Below, piece after piece: positions 38,818 to 46,353 of a stretch of 64,000 nt of DNA. A program made the translations under genes and the position numbers. The notes below the pieces were generated by a model. It made no database searches, was not told the origin of the DNA, and saw only the letters and a program-made list of their open reading frames with translations. The first letter of the stretch is position 1, and each line of letters opens with the position of its first letter. This DNA is from Symbiodinium natans (Eukaryota > Sar > Dinophyceae > Suessiales > Symbiodiniaceae): assembly GCA_905221605.1 (NCBI GenBank), contig CAJNDS010002176.1, positions 35,001-99,000 on the forward strand. Direction: 5' to 3'.

Positions 38818-39014
38818 GCCAGGATGGCTGCTGTGCCCTTTATGCTCGGGGCTTTGGGATGCTCCCCCTTCGACTAGCAGCTCCTTAGTAGGGATTTAGG
38901 GTTTAGGGTTTAGGGTTTAGGGTTTAGGGGTACCAGAATCCCTATTCAGGACTGGCAGTTTTGGGGGGGGGAAGATCCCAACCCGAAAGCCACCGGAAGC
39001 CGAGGTTGATGCAG
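38818..39014 (+). CDS. candidate exon interrupted by a family B element
   Basis: Acceptor GCGTTTCGCAG. Left part 38818-38853 reads ARMAAVPFMLGA. Right part 38982-39014 reads PESHRKPRLMQ and ends at a GC donor. The two parts are in the same frame if the element at 38854-38981 is removed exactly. Confidence 0.52.
38854..38981. mobile_element. family B element with internal TTTAGGG
   Basis: Ends TTGGGATGCTCCCCCTTCG and GGGGGGAAGATCCCAA are inverted copies. A TTTAGGG array (38891-38929) lies in the middle. No exact target duplication. Confidence 0.6.
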
Positions 39015-39129
39015 GCCTGCACCGGTGGCTCGCTCCGGGGCCCGAATTTCGCAGCTTCCTTGGGGATGGGGTTCAGGGTTCAGGGTTCAGGCTCAGGGCA
39101 GCGGGGGATTCTGCGATTTTTTTGCGCAG

Positions 39130-39254
39130 CGGCTGATCCAGAAGGGCACTCTCACATCGCAAGGCGCAGGGAGCAGTTTGTTTTTTGTCCGGCGGCCTTG
39201 CTGCAGAGCGCGTGCGCGTTGGCCGCAGGGAGCGCAAGCATGCGCGAGAGCTGA
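39130..39254 (+). CDS. candidate exon, possibly terminal
   Basis: Excellent acceptor (GATTTTTTTGCGCAG). Reads ADPEGHSHIARRREQFVFCP, then AALLQSACALAAGSASM and TGA. An alternative frame (RLIQKGTLTSQGAGSS) is open to 39591. Confidence 0.42.
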
Positions 39255-39413
39255 GACTGCATCCGAAACCTTCGCTCAAGCCTGTTGCTTGACCCCACAA
39301 ATCACAAACCTCATCCCCAGAAGTTTCCGGCGCAACAGTTCGAAGGCGGCGCGAAAGGAGCTTTTCATGAGGAGCAGAAGGATCACAACCGAATCTGAGT
39401 CTGCGCTGCTAAG

Positions 39414-39488
39414 GTTCTCCTACGGCATGCACGACCACTACCAGACCATTGCACAAGTGACGGTGGCGGTCCTTGCCGCTTGGCCCAG
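39414..39488 (+). CDS. candidate exon
   Basis: Acceptor GCGCTGCTAAG, GT donor (GGCCCAG|GTTGGC). Reads FSYGMHDHYQTIAQVTVAVL, then AAWP. 1 nt in, 2 out. Confidence 0.6.
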
Positions 39489-39568
39489 GTTGGCTCCTAC
39501 AAAGTTAGAGAAAGCACCGGGTGACAGCCCATACCCCAGTAAGCCTCCGCAGCCCTTAGCACTCTATG

Positions 39569-39722
39569 TGCCCCTAAACCCTAAACCCTAAACCCTAAAC
39601 CCTAAACCCTAACCCCTAAACCCTAAACCCTAAACTACCCTAAACTACCCTAGGCTACCCTAGGCTACCCTAAACCCTAAACGACCCTAAACCCTAAGCT
39701 ACCTCAAGAACCCTAAACCCTG
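39569..39722 (-). repeat. CCCTAAA-strand array with CTACCCTA variants
   Basis: Perfect at first, then CTACCCTAGG variants, ending 10 bp before the exon at 39732. Confidence 0.95.
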
Positions 39723-39731
39723 AGCTCTCAG

Positions 39732-39800
39732 ATCCGGATGCTCATCGAGACCGCTCTGCTGGACAAAGCGCCAAGGGACCTTGCAGTGAAGCAGCTGGAG
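39732..39800 (+). CDS. candidate exon, coiled-coil type
   Basis: Acceptor GAGCTCTCAG, GA donor (CTGGAG|GACTGA). 23 codons, 0 in and 0 out: IRMLIETALLDKAPRDLAVK, then QLE. In frame with 39950. Confidence 0.75.
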
Positions 39801-39818
39801 GACTGATGCACTTGACTC

Positions 39819-39949
39819 CTGGGTTCTTAGTAGGGAATGAGGGCCTTCTCTATACTTTCTAAGGGATTTTAAAGGGAGGAAGTGAGGGCCCTAAGAATAC
39901 CGTCTAGTAAATAAGGTATCTCATTCCCTCATTCCCTACTAAGAACCAG
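39819..39949. mobile_element. family A element (introner candidate)
   Basis: Ends CTGGGTTCTTAGTAGGGAAT and ATTCCCTACTAAGAACCAG are inverted copies of about 24 bp. Its closing CCAG is the acceptor of the following 18-nt coding piece. Confidence 0.72.
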
Positions 39950-40194
39950 CAAGTTGACGTCCATGATTTGGGGATGTTCGCCCGGCTATGCGAACAGTCC
40001 TTAATAGGGATTATAGTAACCCCCCTACTACAAGAGTAACAGTCCTCAATAGGGATTATAGTGGCCCCCAATTATAATCCCTATTAAGGATTGTTAGTAG
40101 AGGGGGGAACATCCGAGTCCATGATGCCCTGTACCTGGAATGGCACCGCTTGATGCAAAGTGGCTTTCAACAAAGTGAACAGATGTGGAAACTG
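39950..40194 (+). CDS. candidate exon interrupted by a family B element
   Basis: Parts 39950-39967 and 40126-40194. With the element and one copy of the 9-bp direct repeat removed, 29 codons read QVDVHDALYLEWHRLMQSGF, then QQSEQMWKL, in phase with 39732 and with 40300. GT donor (AAACTG|GTGTCT). Confidence 0.75.
39968..40116. mobile_element. family B element with 9-bp target duplication
   Basis: GTCCATGAT flanks it on both sides (39959-39967 and 40117-40125). Ends TTGGGGATGTTCGCCC and GGGGGGAACATCC are inverted. Internally the AACAGTCCT(T/C)AATAGGG block occurs twice. Confidence 0.85.
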
Positions 40195-40275
40195 GTGTCT
40201 GTGTTTCTGTTCTTGGCGAGTAGAAGTATAGGGTTCCTTATACCGGCGAGTGTACACGTATAGTATAGGGCCTGG
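40195..40275. mobile_element. family C-like element
   Basis: Contains TTCTTGGCGAGTAG and CCGGCGAGTGTACAC, diverged copies of the TTGGTGAGTGTA direct repeats. Confidence 0.4.
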
Positions 40276-40299
40276 GTGCCAGGGCTGCGGTGCTAGCAG

Positions 40300-40344
40300 T
40301 CTGCTTTTTTCCACGCGGCGGAAGACTCGCGGGATGCTCGGGAA
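40300..40344 (+). CDS. candidate exon
   Basis: Acceptor CGGTGCTAGCAG, GA donor (GCTCGG|GAAGCC). Reads SAFFHAAEDSRDAR, in phase with 40194. Confidence 0.6.
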
Positions 40345-40354
40345 GCCACTCCCT

Positions 40355-40460
40355 AAACCCTAAACCCCAAATCTCAAGCCCTAAGCCCTAAGCCCTAAAC
40401 CCTAAACCCTAAACCCTAAACCCTAAACCCTAAACCCTGAACCCTAAACCCTAGACCCTA
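40355..40460 (-). repeat. CCCTAAA-strand array
   Basis: About 13 units before the exon at 40472. Confidence 0.95.
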
Positions 40461-40471
40461 AACTCTCCAAG

Positions 40472-40557
40472 CCCTTGGTTCTGCGAGGATCTGTTGGACA
40501 CCATCCATGATGCATACAAGCTCTTCTTCGCGGGCAAGCAGCTTGGGGCTGATTCAG
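40472..40557 (+). CDS. candidate exon
   Basis: Acceptor AACTCTCCAAG, GA donor. Reads PWFCEDLLDTIHDAYKLFFA, then GKQLGADS. 1 nt in, 1 out. Confidence 0.65.
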
Positions 40558-40560
40558 GAA

Positions 40561-40640
40561 TTGGGGGGGCTTATACGAAAATGAGGGGCCCCTGGTTTAG
40601 GGTTTAGGGTTTAGGATTCCCTTGTAATAAGGCCCCCCAA
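40561..40640. mobile_element. family D element with internal TTTAGGG
   Basis: TTGGGGGGGCTTATACGAAA at the left, AAGGCCCCCCAA at the right, TTTAGGG units inside. Confidence 0.5.
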
Positions 40641-40644
40641 GAAG

Positions 40645-40750
40645 GCTCACCAAAGGCACCCCGAACATCGCACCATTCCCCAACGGCGGGGCGCTGGGGT
40701 TGTCAGCCCAGGGGTGTTGAAGGTTCCGGAGCAGGGTCTTCGTCTTGAAC
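40645..40750 (+). CDS. possible exon
   Basis: Acceptor CCCCAAGAAG directly after the family D element. Reads AHQRHPEHRTIPQRRGAGVV. A second frame is equally open. Confidence 0.35.
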
Positions 40751-40861
40751 CCTAAACCCTAAACCCTAAACCCTAAACCCTTAACCCTAAACCCTGAAAT
40801 AGACAGCCCGGACGTGCTGCTCTGAACCCAACCTTGCATCCCAACTTGCTCCGACCCCAAG

Positions 40862-40915
40862 AGCCAGCAACTCGAGCGCCCTCCTAGCACTGCAGCTGGG
40901 CTTTTCGGGGGCCGG
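40862..40915 (+). CDS. candidate exon
   Basis: Acceptor CCGACCCCAAG, GT donor (GCCGG|GTACGG). 18 codons, 0 in and 0 out: SQQLERPPSTAAGLFGGR. Confidence 0.6.
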
Positions 40916-40978
40916 GTACGGGATGCTCGAAGTTCGACGTGCGAGTTTTTGTTTAGGGTTGTGGGGGCGGGGAATCTA

Positions 40979-41091
40979 AACCCTAAACCCTAACCCCTAA
41001 CCCCTAACCCTAACCTCCAACCCCTAAACCCTAACCCTAAACCCTAACCCCTAAACCCTAACCCCGAAACCCTAAACCCTAAACCTCAAAA
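40979..41091 (-). repeat. CCCTAAA/CCCTAACC-strand array
   Basis: Variants CCCCTAA and CCCTAAC, ending 16 bp before the exon at 41108. Confidence 0.93.
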
Positions 41092-41107
41092 AAAAACCCA
41101 AAGCAAG

Positions 41108-41138
41108 GTACGATCAGATGGCAGAGAAGCACACGAAG
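41108..41138 (+). CDS. candidate exon
   Basis: Acceptor CCCAAAGCAAG, GC donor (ACGAAG|GCTGGG). Reads YDQMAEKHTK. 1 nt in, 0 out, in phase with 41575. Confidence 0.6.
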
Positions 41139-41240
41139 GCTGGGAGTAGCAGCTTTTTGTAGTCGTGATTCATTGGGGTGCCGGCACAGGATAAGGGGGG
41201 GGGGGGGGACTTGTTAAGGAGCCCTAAGCCGTTGTGAAGG

Positions 41241-41370
41241 AAACCCTAAACCCTTAAACCCTTAAAACCCTAAAGCCCTAAAGCCCTAAACCCTAAACCC
41301 TAAACCCTAAACCCTAAACCCTAAACCCTAAACCCTAAACCCTAACCCCTAAACCCTAAACCCTAAATGA
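41241..41370 (-). repeat. CCCTAAA-strand array
   Basis: About 16 units. A poly-G run lies upstream (41196-41209). Confidence 0.95.
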
Positions 41371-41454
41371 TCTGGGCCTGGGGTGAAAGGCCGAAGTTGG
41401 GGGGTGTTTAGGTCGTGAATTATGTGTGGGGCACTTTGAGAGAACACATTGCTG

Positions 41455-41571
41455 CCCTAAACCCTAAACCCTAAACCCTTAACCCTCAACCCTCAACCCT
41501 CAACCCTAAACCCCAGACCCTAAACCCTAAACCCTAAACCCTAAACCCTAAACCCTAAACCCTAAACCCTA
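41455..41571 (-). repeat. CCCTAAA-strand array
   Basis: About 16 units, running into CCCTACAG, the acceptor of the exon at 41575. Confidence 0.95.
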
Positions 41572-41574
41572 CAG

Positions 41575-41634
41575 GCCACAGACATGCTTTCGCACGCCAA
41601 AGCGCTTCATGCCGAAAGCTCTCCAGCTCTCGAG
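41575..41634 (+). CDS. candidate exon, coiled-coil type
   Basis: The acceptor is the last repeat unit (CCCTACAG). GC donor (CTCGAG|GCGCTA). 20 codons, 0 in and 0 out: ATDMLSHAKALHAESSPALE. Confidence 0.75.
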
Positions 41635-41661
41635 GCGCTATGGGGCTACCGGGATTCCTTG

Positions 41662-41721
41662 TTTAGGGTTTAGGGTTTAGGGTTCAGGGTTCAGGGTTCA
41701 GGGTTTAGGGTTTAGGGTTAC
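41662..41721 (+). repeat. TTTAGGG/TTCAGGG-strand array
   Basis: About eight units, 27 bp after the exon ending at 41634. Confidence 0.95.
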
Positions 41722-41752
41722 CGGCATTCCTTGTGGTTTCAGTTGCCTTGCG

Positions 41753-41829
41753 ATATGGGGCTACCTTAAGGGAATCCTACTATTTGGTGGGCTATATGAA
41801 GGGTCCCTCATTTTCGTAAACCCCCATAT
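41753..41829. mobile_element. family D element
   Basis: ATATGGGGCTACCTTAAGGG at the left, TTTTCGTAAACCCCCATAT at the right. Core TACTATTTGGTGGGC. Confidence 0.6.
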
Positions 41830-41981
41830 TGGGAAGAATGGTAGGAAGAAGCGTGGCCGACCTACCAGAAGTTTTAGAAGCCTCGTGGCTCCGATAAGGG
41901 CTCCCCCTAAGAGTTCCTGGTTCCTGGGCAGGTTGTTCCAGGGCCCCGACTGCCTTTCAAGCTCCTTGGTGTGGGTTTCAG

Positions 41982-42020
41982 GGTTGCTCCACCGCAGAGA
42001 TGTGGCAACTTCTCTTTCAG
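41982..42020 (+). CDS. candidate exon
   Basis: Strong acceptor (GGTGTGGGTTTCAG), GC donor (TTTCAG|GCGTAG). Reads GCSTAEMWQLLFQ, 13 codons, 0 in and 0 out. A longer open frame (KKRGRPTRSFRSLVAP) from 41835 overlaps it. Confidence 0.6.
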
Positions 42021-42083
42021 GCGTAGTCCGAGGATGTCCGAGGTCCCAAGGCGTGACGAGCCCTGACATCTTGTGCTGAGCAG

Positions 42084-42221
42084 AGAAGTTGTCGGAAATT
42101 GCGAATTGCCCAAGAACTGTGTCGGGACCAAAGCAGCCGACAGCTTACCAGCTAGCCGCTGACCCTAAATCGGATGGCGCCCCTGATCCTTCCAGCACTT
42201 GCGCACAGCTGGAGATTGGAG
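42084..42221 (+). CDS. candidate exon
   Basis: Acceptor TTGTGCTGAGCAG, GC donor. 45 codons: EKLSEIANCPRTVSGPKQPT, then AYQLAADPKSDGAPDPS. 2 nt in, 1 out. Confidence 0.6.
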
Positions 42222-42259
42222 GCATGGACTCAACATGATTCAACGTCTCGGGAACCAAG

Positions 42260-42335
42260 GCACGCGCTGTACGGGCAAGTCCTTGACCAGCTGGACATGG
42301 GCATCTCGCAGCCCCCTGGTTTTGATCCCCTTTGA
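42260..42335 (+). CDS. candidate terminal exon
   Basis: Acceptor CTCGGGAACCAAG. Reads HALYGQVLDQLDMGISQPPG, then FDPL and TGA (42333-42335). A natural-looking C-terminus. Confidence 0.65.
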
Positions 42336-42402
42336 GGCAAGTGGCAGGGTCAGTGCATCTTCCAGTCTTGGTATAGAAGCTCATGAGAGAAGATGAGAAA
42401 CG

Positions 42403-42430
42403 TAATTTTAACGCTACGCGACCCGCCTCG
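42403..42430. repeat. 28-bp motif shared with 52293-52320
   Basis: Ends in ACGCTACGCGACCCGCCTCG. Identical over 28 bp to a second copy about 9.9 kb away. Flanks differ. Confidence 0.8.
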
Positions 42431-42626
42431 GCCCGGCCCAGCGCATCCGCGTAAGCATGGTGATTCCGCCGCGCCCGAGTCGCTGGACCCCAAGCAATAA
42501 GGGTTTGTGTTTAGGGTTTACGGTTCCGGGTTTATGGTTTTTGGGGTTGAGGGTTGGTTTAGGGTTGAGGGGGGCAGGGGTGGGTTAGGGGTTGAGGGGG
42601 GCAGGTTTTGGGGTTTTTTTTGTTGG

Positions 42627-43000
42627 TATGGGGGGTGGAGGGGAGGGGGGGGAGGGGGGAGGGGGAGGGGGGAGGGGGGAGGGGGGGGAGGGGGGAGGGG
42701 GGAGGGGGGAGGGGGGAGGGGGGAGGGGGCGAGGGGGGGAGGGGGGAGGGGGGAGGGGGGAGAGGGGGAGGGGGAGAGGGGGGAGGGGGGAGAGGGGGGA
42801 GGGGGGAGAGGGGGGAGAGGGGGGGGGGAGGAGGGGGAGGGGGGAGGGGGGAGGGGGGGAGGGGGGAGGGGGGGGGAGGGGGGAGGGGGGAGGGGGGGAG
42901 GGGGGGAGGGGGGAGGGGGGAGGGGGTGATGGGGGAGGGGGTAGATGGTGGGGGAGGGGGGAGGGGGGAGGGGGAGGGGGCCCGGGGTTCGGGGTGGGGG
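42627..43000 (+). repeat. G-rich GGGGGA array
   Basis: About 370 bp of G runs separated by single A. Gives Gly/Arg/Glu or Pro/Ser frames that are not genes, and could form quadruplexes. Confidence 0.97.
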
Positions 43001-43095
43001 GAGGGGGGAGTTGGGGCAGGGGATGAACCCTTGGTCCGACAGAACTGGGAGGATTAGGAGGGGGTGCATCACCCCCCAGTCTTGTCTGGGTGCAG

Positions 43096-43170
43096 CAAGT
43101 TTCCTGCGAGACCTTAAGTGCGTCCTGTGCATCACGCCTCAACCGTTGTTGACTATGTGGGGTCTTCCCG
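43096..43170 (+). CDS. candidate exon
   Basis: Acceptor GTCTGGGTGCAG, GT donor (CCCG|GTGACT). Reads SFLRDLKCVLCITPQPLLTM, then WGLP. Stays open to 43265. Confidence 0.6.
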
Positions 43171-43507
43171 GTGACTGGTGGCAAACTGAACTGGTGCATC
43201 TGCTGATAGCAAAGTGCAAGATATCTTTCTCAACGAAGACAGTCAATCGCGGGGGACGAGTCTGACATGGCAACCGTAACTCTGATTCTGCCATCTTAAG
43301 AACTCAGGCTGGGCGTTTTGGTCGTCAGCGCCAAGGCAGGTTCAAGGGGCTAGAGTCTTCGATGAGGGGCGGCACCGTTACAACCATGGAGAGAAGATGA
43401 GAACCTGAGGTTCGTGGTTCGACATGGGCCCTCGTTCCAGCGCCTCTCACGGAAGATGTCCCCCCCCCCCGATTCCCTGAGCCCTTCAGATTCCCTTCTC
43501 TGTTCAG

Positions 43508-43639
43508 GATTGGGCGCCCGAGAAGGTGCACCCAGCTCTTGTTCGGGGGCTCTGCCTTAGCCTTTGCACGTTTCAGTGCGCCGACCACCTTGAAGCCCGT
43601 TTCTTCGCTACTGTGCCCTGGAAGCGGAATACCGCCACG
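43508..43639 (+). CDS. candidate exon
   Basis: Excellent acceptor (CCCTTCTCTGTTCAG), GT donor (GCCACG|GTCAGA). 44 codons, 0 in and 0 out: DWAPEKVHPALVRGLCLSLC, then TFQCADHLEARFFATVPWK. Confidence 0.65.
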
Positions 43640-43822
43640 GTCAGAAAGACAGGAAGCGTATTTAAGGGTTCATGTGGGGCGACTCGGTGTGCCAGCTATG
43701 CTGAGTGATGAAGGCAACTCTCGGCAATTTTTCGCGCACACGTCTTGTGCAAAGCCAAAGCAGCCGACCAGTCCCAACAGAGATCGTGATCCCAAAATAG
43801 CCCCCTATGCGACTTTTAAAGC

Positions 43823-43882
43823 CCTAAACCCAAAACCCAAAACCCAAAACCCTAAACCCCAAACCCCAAACCCCAAACCCCA
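43823..43882 (-). repeat. CCCAAAA/CCCCAAA-strand array
   Basis: About eight units before the exon at 43900. Confidence 0.93.
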
Positions 43883-43899
43883 GAGGAAGCTCTCCGCAG

Positions 43900-43968
43900 G
43901 TGGCAGAGGAGAAGTCCTCAGCTCGTGAGGCGGCTGAGAGCCACCAGCAGACCCAGTTCACTGAGCTC
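43900..43968 (+). CDS. candidate exon, coiled-coil type
   Basis: Strong acceptor (AGCTCTCCGCAG), GT donor (GAGCTC|GTCGCC). 23 codons: VAEEKSSAREAAESHQQTQF, then TEL. The same frame is open to 44184, Pro-rich. Confidence 0.65.
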
Positions 43969-44136
43969 GTCGCCTGGCCGCAGCCCGGAACCCCCCCGAA
44001 CGGGCCCCTGCGTCTAGCGGGCCTACAGAGCGCTTCCTGGGGCCCAACCCTCACCACCCCCAAAGCTCCCACGTCCTGTGTCGTGAACCTCAAGCCCTCA
44101 CTGGCCTTCAAACCACAGGCCCCCACAGGCCCCAAG

Positions 44137-44186
44137 AAGCATGCTGCATGCTACGACGCTGCTACGACTTGGCCCGCAGGATGAAG
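44137..44186 (+). CDS. candidate exon
   Basis: Acceptor CAGGCCCCAAG, consensus donor (GATGAAG|GTGAGA). Reads SMLHATTLLRLGPQDE. 1 nt in and 1 out, fitting 44330. Confidence 0.52.
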
Positions 44187-44329
44187 GTGAGATGATGGAT
44201 CAGGGCATGACCGGCACGGGTGGCGCGCCACGCGGCCGAAGAAGACTCAGCACGCTTTCGGTTCGGTGACTCTGTCCCCCCCCCCCCTTTGCCATGAAAC
44301 GCAACTGAACTGGGTCATGCTGCCAGCAG

Positions 44330-44406
44330 AAGCCAACCCATCCCTAGCGACACTACCAGCCTTTCGCGATCCCCGGGCACCTTTCCCCTCAAACCCGAAT
44401 AGCAAG
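44330..44406 (+). CDS. candidate exon
   Basis: Acceptor CTGCCAGCAG, GT donor (AGCAAG|GTACTG). Reads ANPSLATLPAFRDPRAPFPS, then NPNSK. 2 nt in, 0 out, in phase with 44566. Confidence 0.57.
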
Positions 44407-44565
44407 GTACTGCAACATGAATCCCAGAGCAGAAACGAAGATAAGATGCCCAGCATATGAGTCAGAGCATAGCAACATAGCGAAGAAGTGTCCGGCAAGA
44501 GGCAAGAGTTTTAAGAACGAGGGGGGGGGGGTGGAGTCCAGCATGAAAAGAAACATGCCCAGCAG

Positions 44566-44627
44566 AAGAATCAAGCAGCCAAGCAACAAGCAAGACTGCC
44601 CCCGTGGTTTCGCCTCATATGGCACAC
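44566..44627 (+). CDS. candidate exon
   Basis: Acceptor CATGCCCAGCAG, consensus donor (CACAC|GTAAGG). Reads KNQAAKQQARLPPWFRLIWH. 2 nt out. Confidence 0.7.
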
Positions 44628-44749
44628 GTAAGGCGGGCGTCCGTAAAGAAGGTCGTCCACGAGCACCTTGGTCGGCTTGGCGTTAAGGGTGCTCTGCAAG
44701 AGCGAACCATATGGCGCATGTTCAAGTAGGCCCCTGGTGCGATCTTCAG

Positions 44750-44807
44750 ATGCTGTGTGAGAGTTGTAGACATCCGGGCCAGCAAGAGCCTCCGAACAGC
44801 GGCCCAG
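44750..44807 (+). CDS. candidate exon
   Basis: Acceptor GTGCGATCTTCAG, GT donor (GCCCAG|GTCGAC). 1 nt in, matching 44627. Reads CCVRVVDIRASKSLRTAAQ. 0 out. Confidence 0.66.
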
Positions 44808-44838
44808 GTCGACGTCGAATGCACCTAAGATCCACCAG

Positions 44839-44873
44839 ATCATGGAGGCCCAGACAAGCTTCCAGCGCCTTGG
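44839..44873 (+). CDS. candidate exon
   Basis: Acceptor AAGATCCACCAG, GT donor (CTTGG|GTTTTT). Reads IMEAQTSFQRL in phase with 44807; fifth of five exons whose phases agree from 44137 on. Confidence 0.66.
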
Positions 44874-44969
44874 GTTTTTGTAAATCAAGGGGACGCTCGA
44901 AAGCGCTTTTGGGATGTGGGCCTTCTTCGTGAGGCTTTTGTGCAGCGTTTCGGGGAGCCGCTTGAAAAG

Positions 44970-45058
44970 AGTCCTTCGACAGGGCGTTGGGTGCAATCCT
45001 TGCGGCAGTCTGCAAGACTGTCAGAATAGCCTGGTTAGGAGCATTCACAGACATGCAG
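44970..45058 (+). CDS. possible exon, hydrophobic
   Basis: Acceptor CGCTTGAAAAG, GC donor. Reads SFDRALGAILAAVCKTVRIA, then WLGAFTDMQ. Only 13 bp separate it from the next exon, so the two cannot both be right as drawn. Confidence 0.4.
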
Positions 45059-45071
45059 GCCTCAAGATCAG

Positions 45072-45308
45072 GAAGGACCGTCGCAGCACCTGCTCGAATG
45101 GTCCTGCAAGCGACATGAAGCAGCTGCTTCTCTGAGGCTGCTCGAAGACGACATGCTGGACACCTTCGAACGCGTTGCTCGGAAAGCACTAGCAGCCGTA
45201 GAGCACCGTGCGATTCCCGATGCATCCCCTGCAAACTCAATCTTTCTTGGGTGGTATTTTACTCTTACATGGTCAAAAACAGATTTATTACAAAACACAA
45301 AAAACTAG
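45072..45308 (+). CDS. candidate terminal exon
   Basis: Acceptor CTCAAGATCAG. 78 codons to TAG (45306-45308): EGPSQHLLEWSCKRHEAAAS, then DMLDTFERVARKALAAVEH; ends TDLLQNTKN. The first 50 residues are strongly helical. Confidence 0.65.
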   Translation, partial: EGPSQHLLEWSCKRHEAAASLRLLEDDMLDTFERVARKALAAVEHRAIPDASPANSIFLGWYFTLTWSKTDLLQNTKN

Positions 45309-45359
45309 AACAACCAATGCATGTTCTGGACCCTTGCCATCCCATGATCCCGGGCCCAG

Positions 45360-45398
45360 GTGTTCAATGTTGTGAAAGCCATTGTCAAGCACGACCAG
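45360..45398 (+). CDS. candidate exon
   Basis: Acceptor CCGGGCCCAG, GC donor (GACCAG|GCTGGA). Reads VFNVVKAIVKHDQ, 13 codons, 0 in and 0 out. Confidence 0.65.
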
Positions 45399-45419
45399 GC
45401 TGGAGTTTTGGGGATGGGG

Positions 45420-45523
45420 ATTTAGGGTTTAGGGTTTAGGGTTTAGGGTTTAGGGTTTAGGGTTTAGGGTTTAGGGTTTAGGGTTTAGGGTTTAGGGTTT
45501 AGGGTTTAGGGTTTAGGGTTTAG
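45420..45523 (+). repeat. telomere-type array, TTTAGGG strand, perfect
   Basis: About 15 units, 21 bp after the exon ending at 45398. Confidence 0.97.
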
Positions 45524-45591
45524 GGGGGTTGTGCGACTGCAGCCTGCTATTTTGCTACCGTGGCTGGGCTGAAAGATGTTTGCTAGAACAG

Positions 45592-45628
45592 GGTTATGCT
45601 CACATGCCAAAGCACTTGTGGCGACTTC
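45592..45628 (+). CDS. candidate exon
   Basis: Acceptor TTGCTAGAACAG, GA donor (CTTCCCG|GATGTT). Reads GYAHMPKHLWRLP. Confidence 0.5.
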
Positions 45629-45721
45629 CCGGATGTTCGGCTACACCTTAAGCCCTAGACTCCTAGACCCTAAGCCCAAAACCCTAAACCCTGAATTGCA
45701 GTTCCCATTTACAAAAATCAG

Positions 45722-45772
45722 CTTGAGAAAGCAGCTTGGGACTCCGAGGAGCAGCGCGTGGAGAGCGCCGAC
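45722..45772 (+). CDS. candidate exon, coiled-coil type
   Basis: Acceptor TACAAAAATCAG, GT donor (GCCGAC|GTGGCT). 17 codons, 0 in and 0 out: LEKAAWDSEEQRVESAD. Confidence 0.65.
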
Positions 45773-45797
45773 GTGGCTTGACAAATGCGGGTGTACG

Positions 45798-45904
45798 ATA
45801 TGAAGGGTTTAGGGTTTAGGGTACCTTAATTGGAACCCTTACTTTAAGGGGATCCTACTATTTCGCGGTCTTAAGGGTCCCCAAATTTTCGTAAAACCCC
45901 CAAG
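45798..45904. mobile_element. family D element with internal TTTAGGG
   Basis: Core GGATCCTACTATTTCGCGG and right end TTTTCGTAAAACCCCCAAG, the last AG being the acceptor of the next exon. The left end is fused to two TTTAGGG units. Confidence 0.6.
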
Positions 45905-45951
45905 TGATTCTCGCTGGGGTTGGGCTGCAAAAGGTCAAGGCATTCAGCCGG
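45905..45951 (+). CDS. candidate exon
   Basis: The acceptor is the end of the family D element (CCCCCAAG). GT donor (AGCCGG|GTTTTT). Reads VILAGVGLQKVKAFSR. 2 nt in, 0 out. Confidence 0.6.
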
Positions 45952-46216
45952 GTTTTTGTGATTGGGGTTTTAGGGTTTGGGGTTTAGGGTGGGCTTAGAC
46001 GCACTCGAGCTTGAGCCCACGCCATAGGGGAGACTCTAAAACAAGCTGGGGGGGGGGGTAATCCGGGGATGGTGGGTTCAGGGATAGAGTCATGTTAGAG
46101 AGCACGGGCTTGCGGTTGTGTGCCCTCTCCATGCACAAATTGGGCGGGGGGGGGGGGGTGTGATACACCCCCTGAGTTCAGACGACTCCTGACAGGGGGA
46201 GGATTTCCTGCCTGCA

Positions 46217-46288
46217 GGCCTTGCTGCATTGAGGAGGCGCAAGCAAGCACCCTCAGATTTACTTCCCCGGTGGCCCACTATGAGAGGG
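46217..46288 (+). CDS. candidate exon
   Basis: Strong acceptor (GATTTCCTGCCTGCAG). Reads PCCIEEAQASTLRFTSPVAH, then YER. Either GT at 46289 or an earlier GC site could be the donor. Confidence 0.5.
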
Positions 46289-46353
46289 GTTTCATATAGG
46301 GAGGCGACCAGGGCGCGAATCCTTGCCTAAACCCTCAACCCGAAAGCCGCAGC

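Noticed and set aside
42518-43199. Pro/Ser-rich (minus) and Gly-rich (plus) frames over 200 codons
   Set aside because: Pure G-run repeat on one strand; no unique coding sequence.
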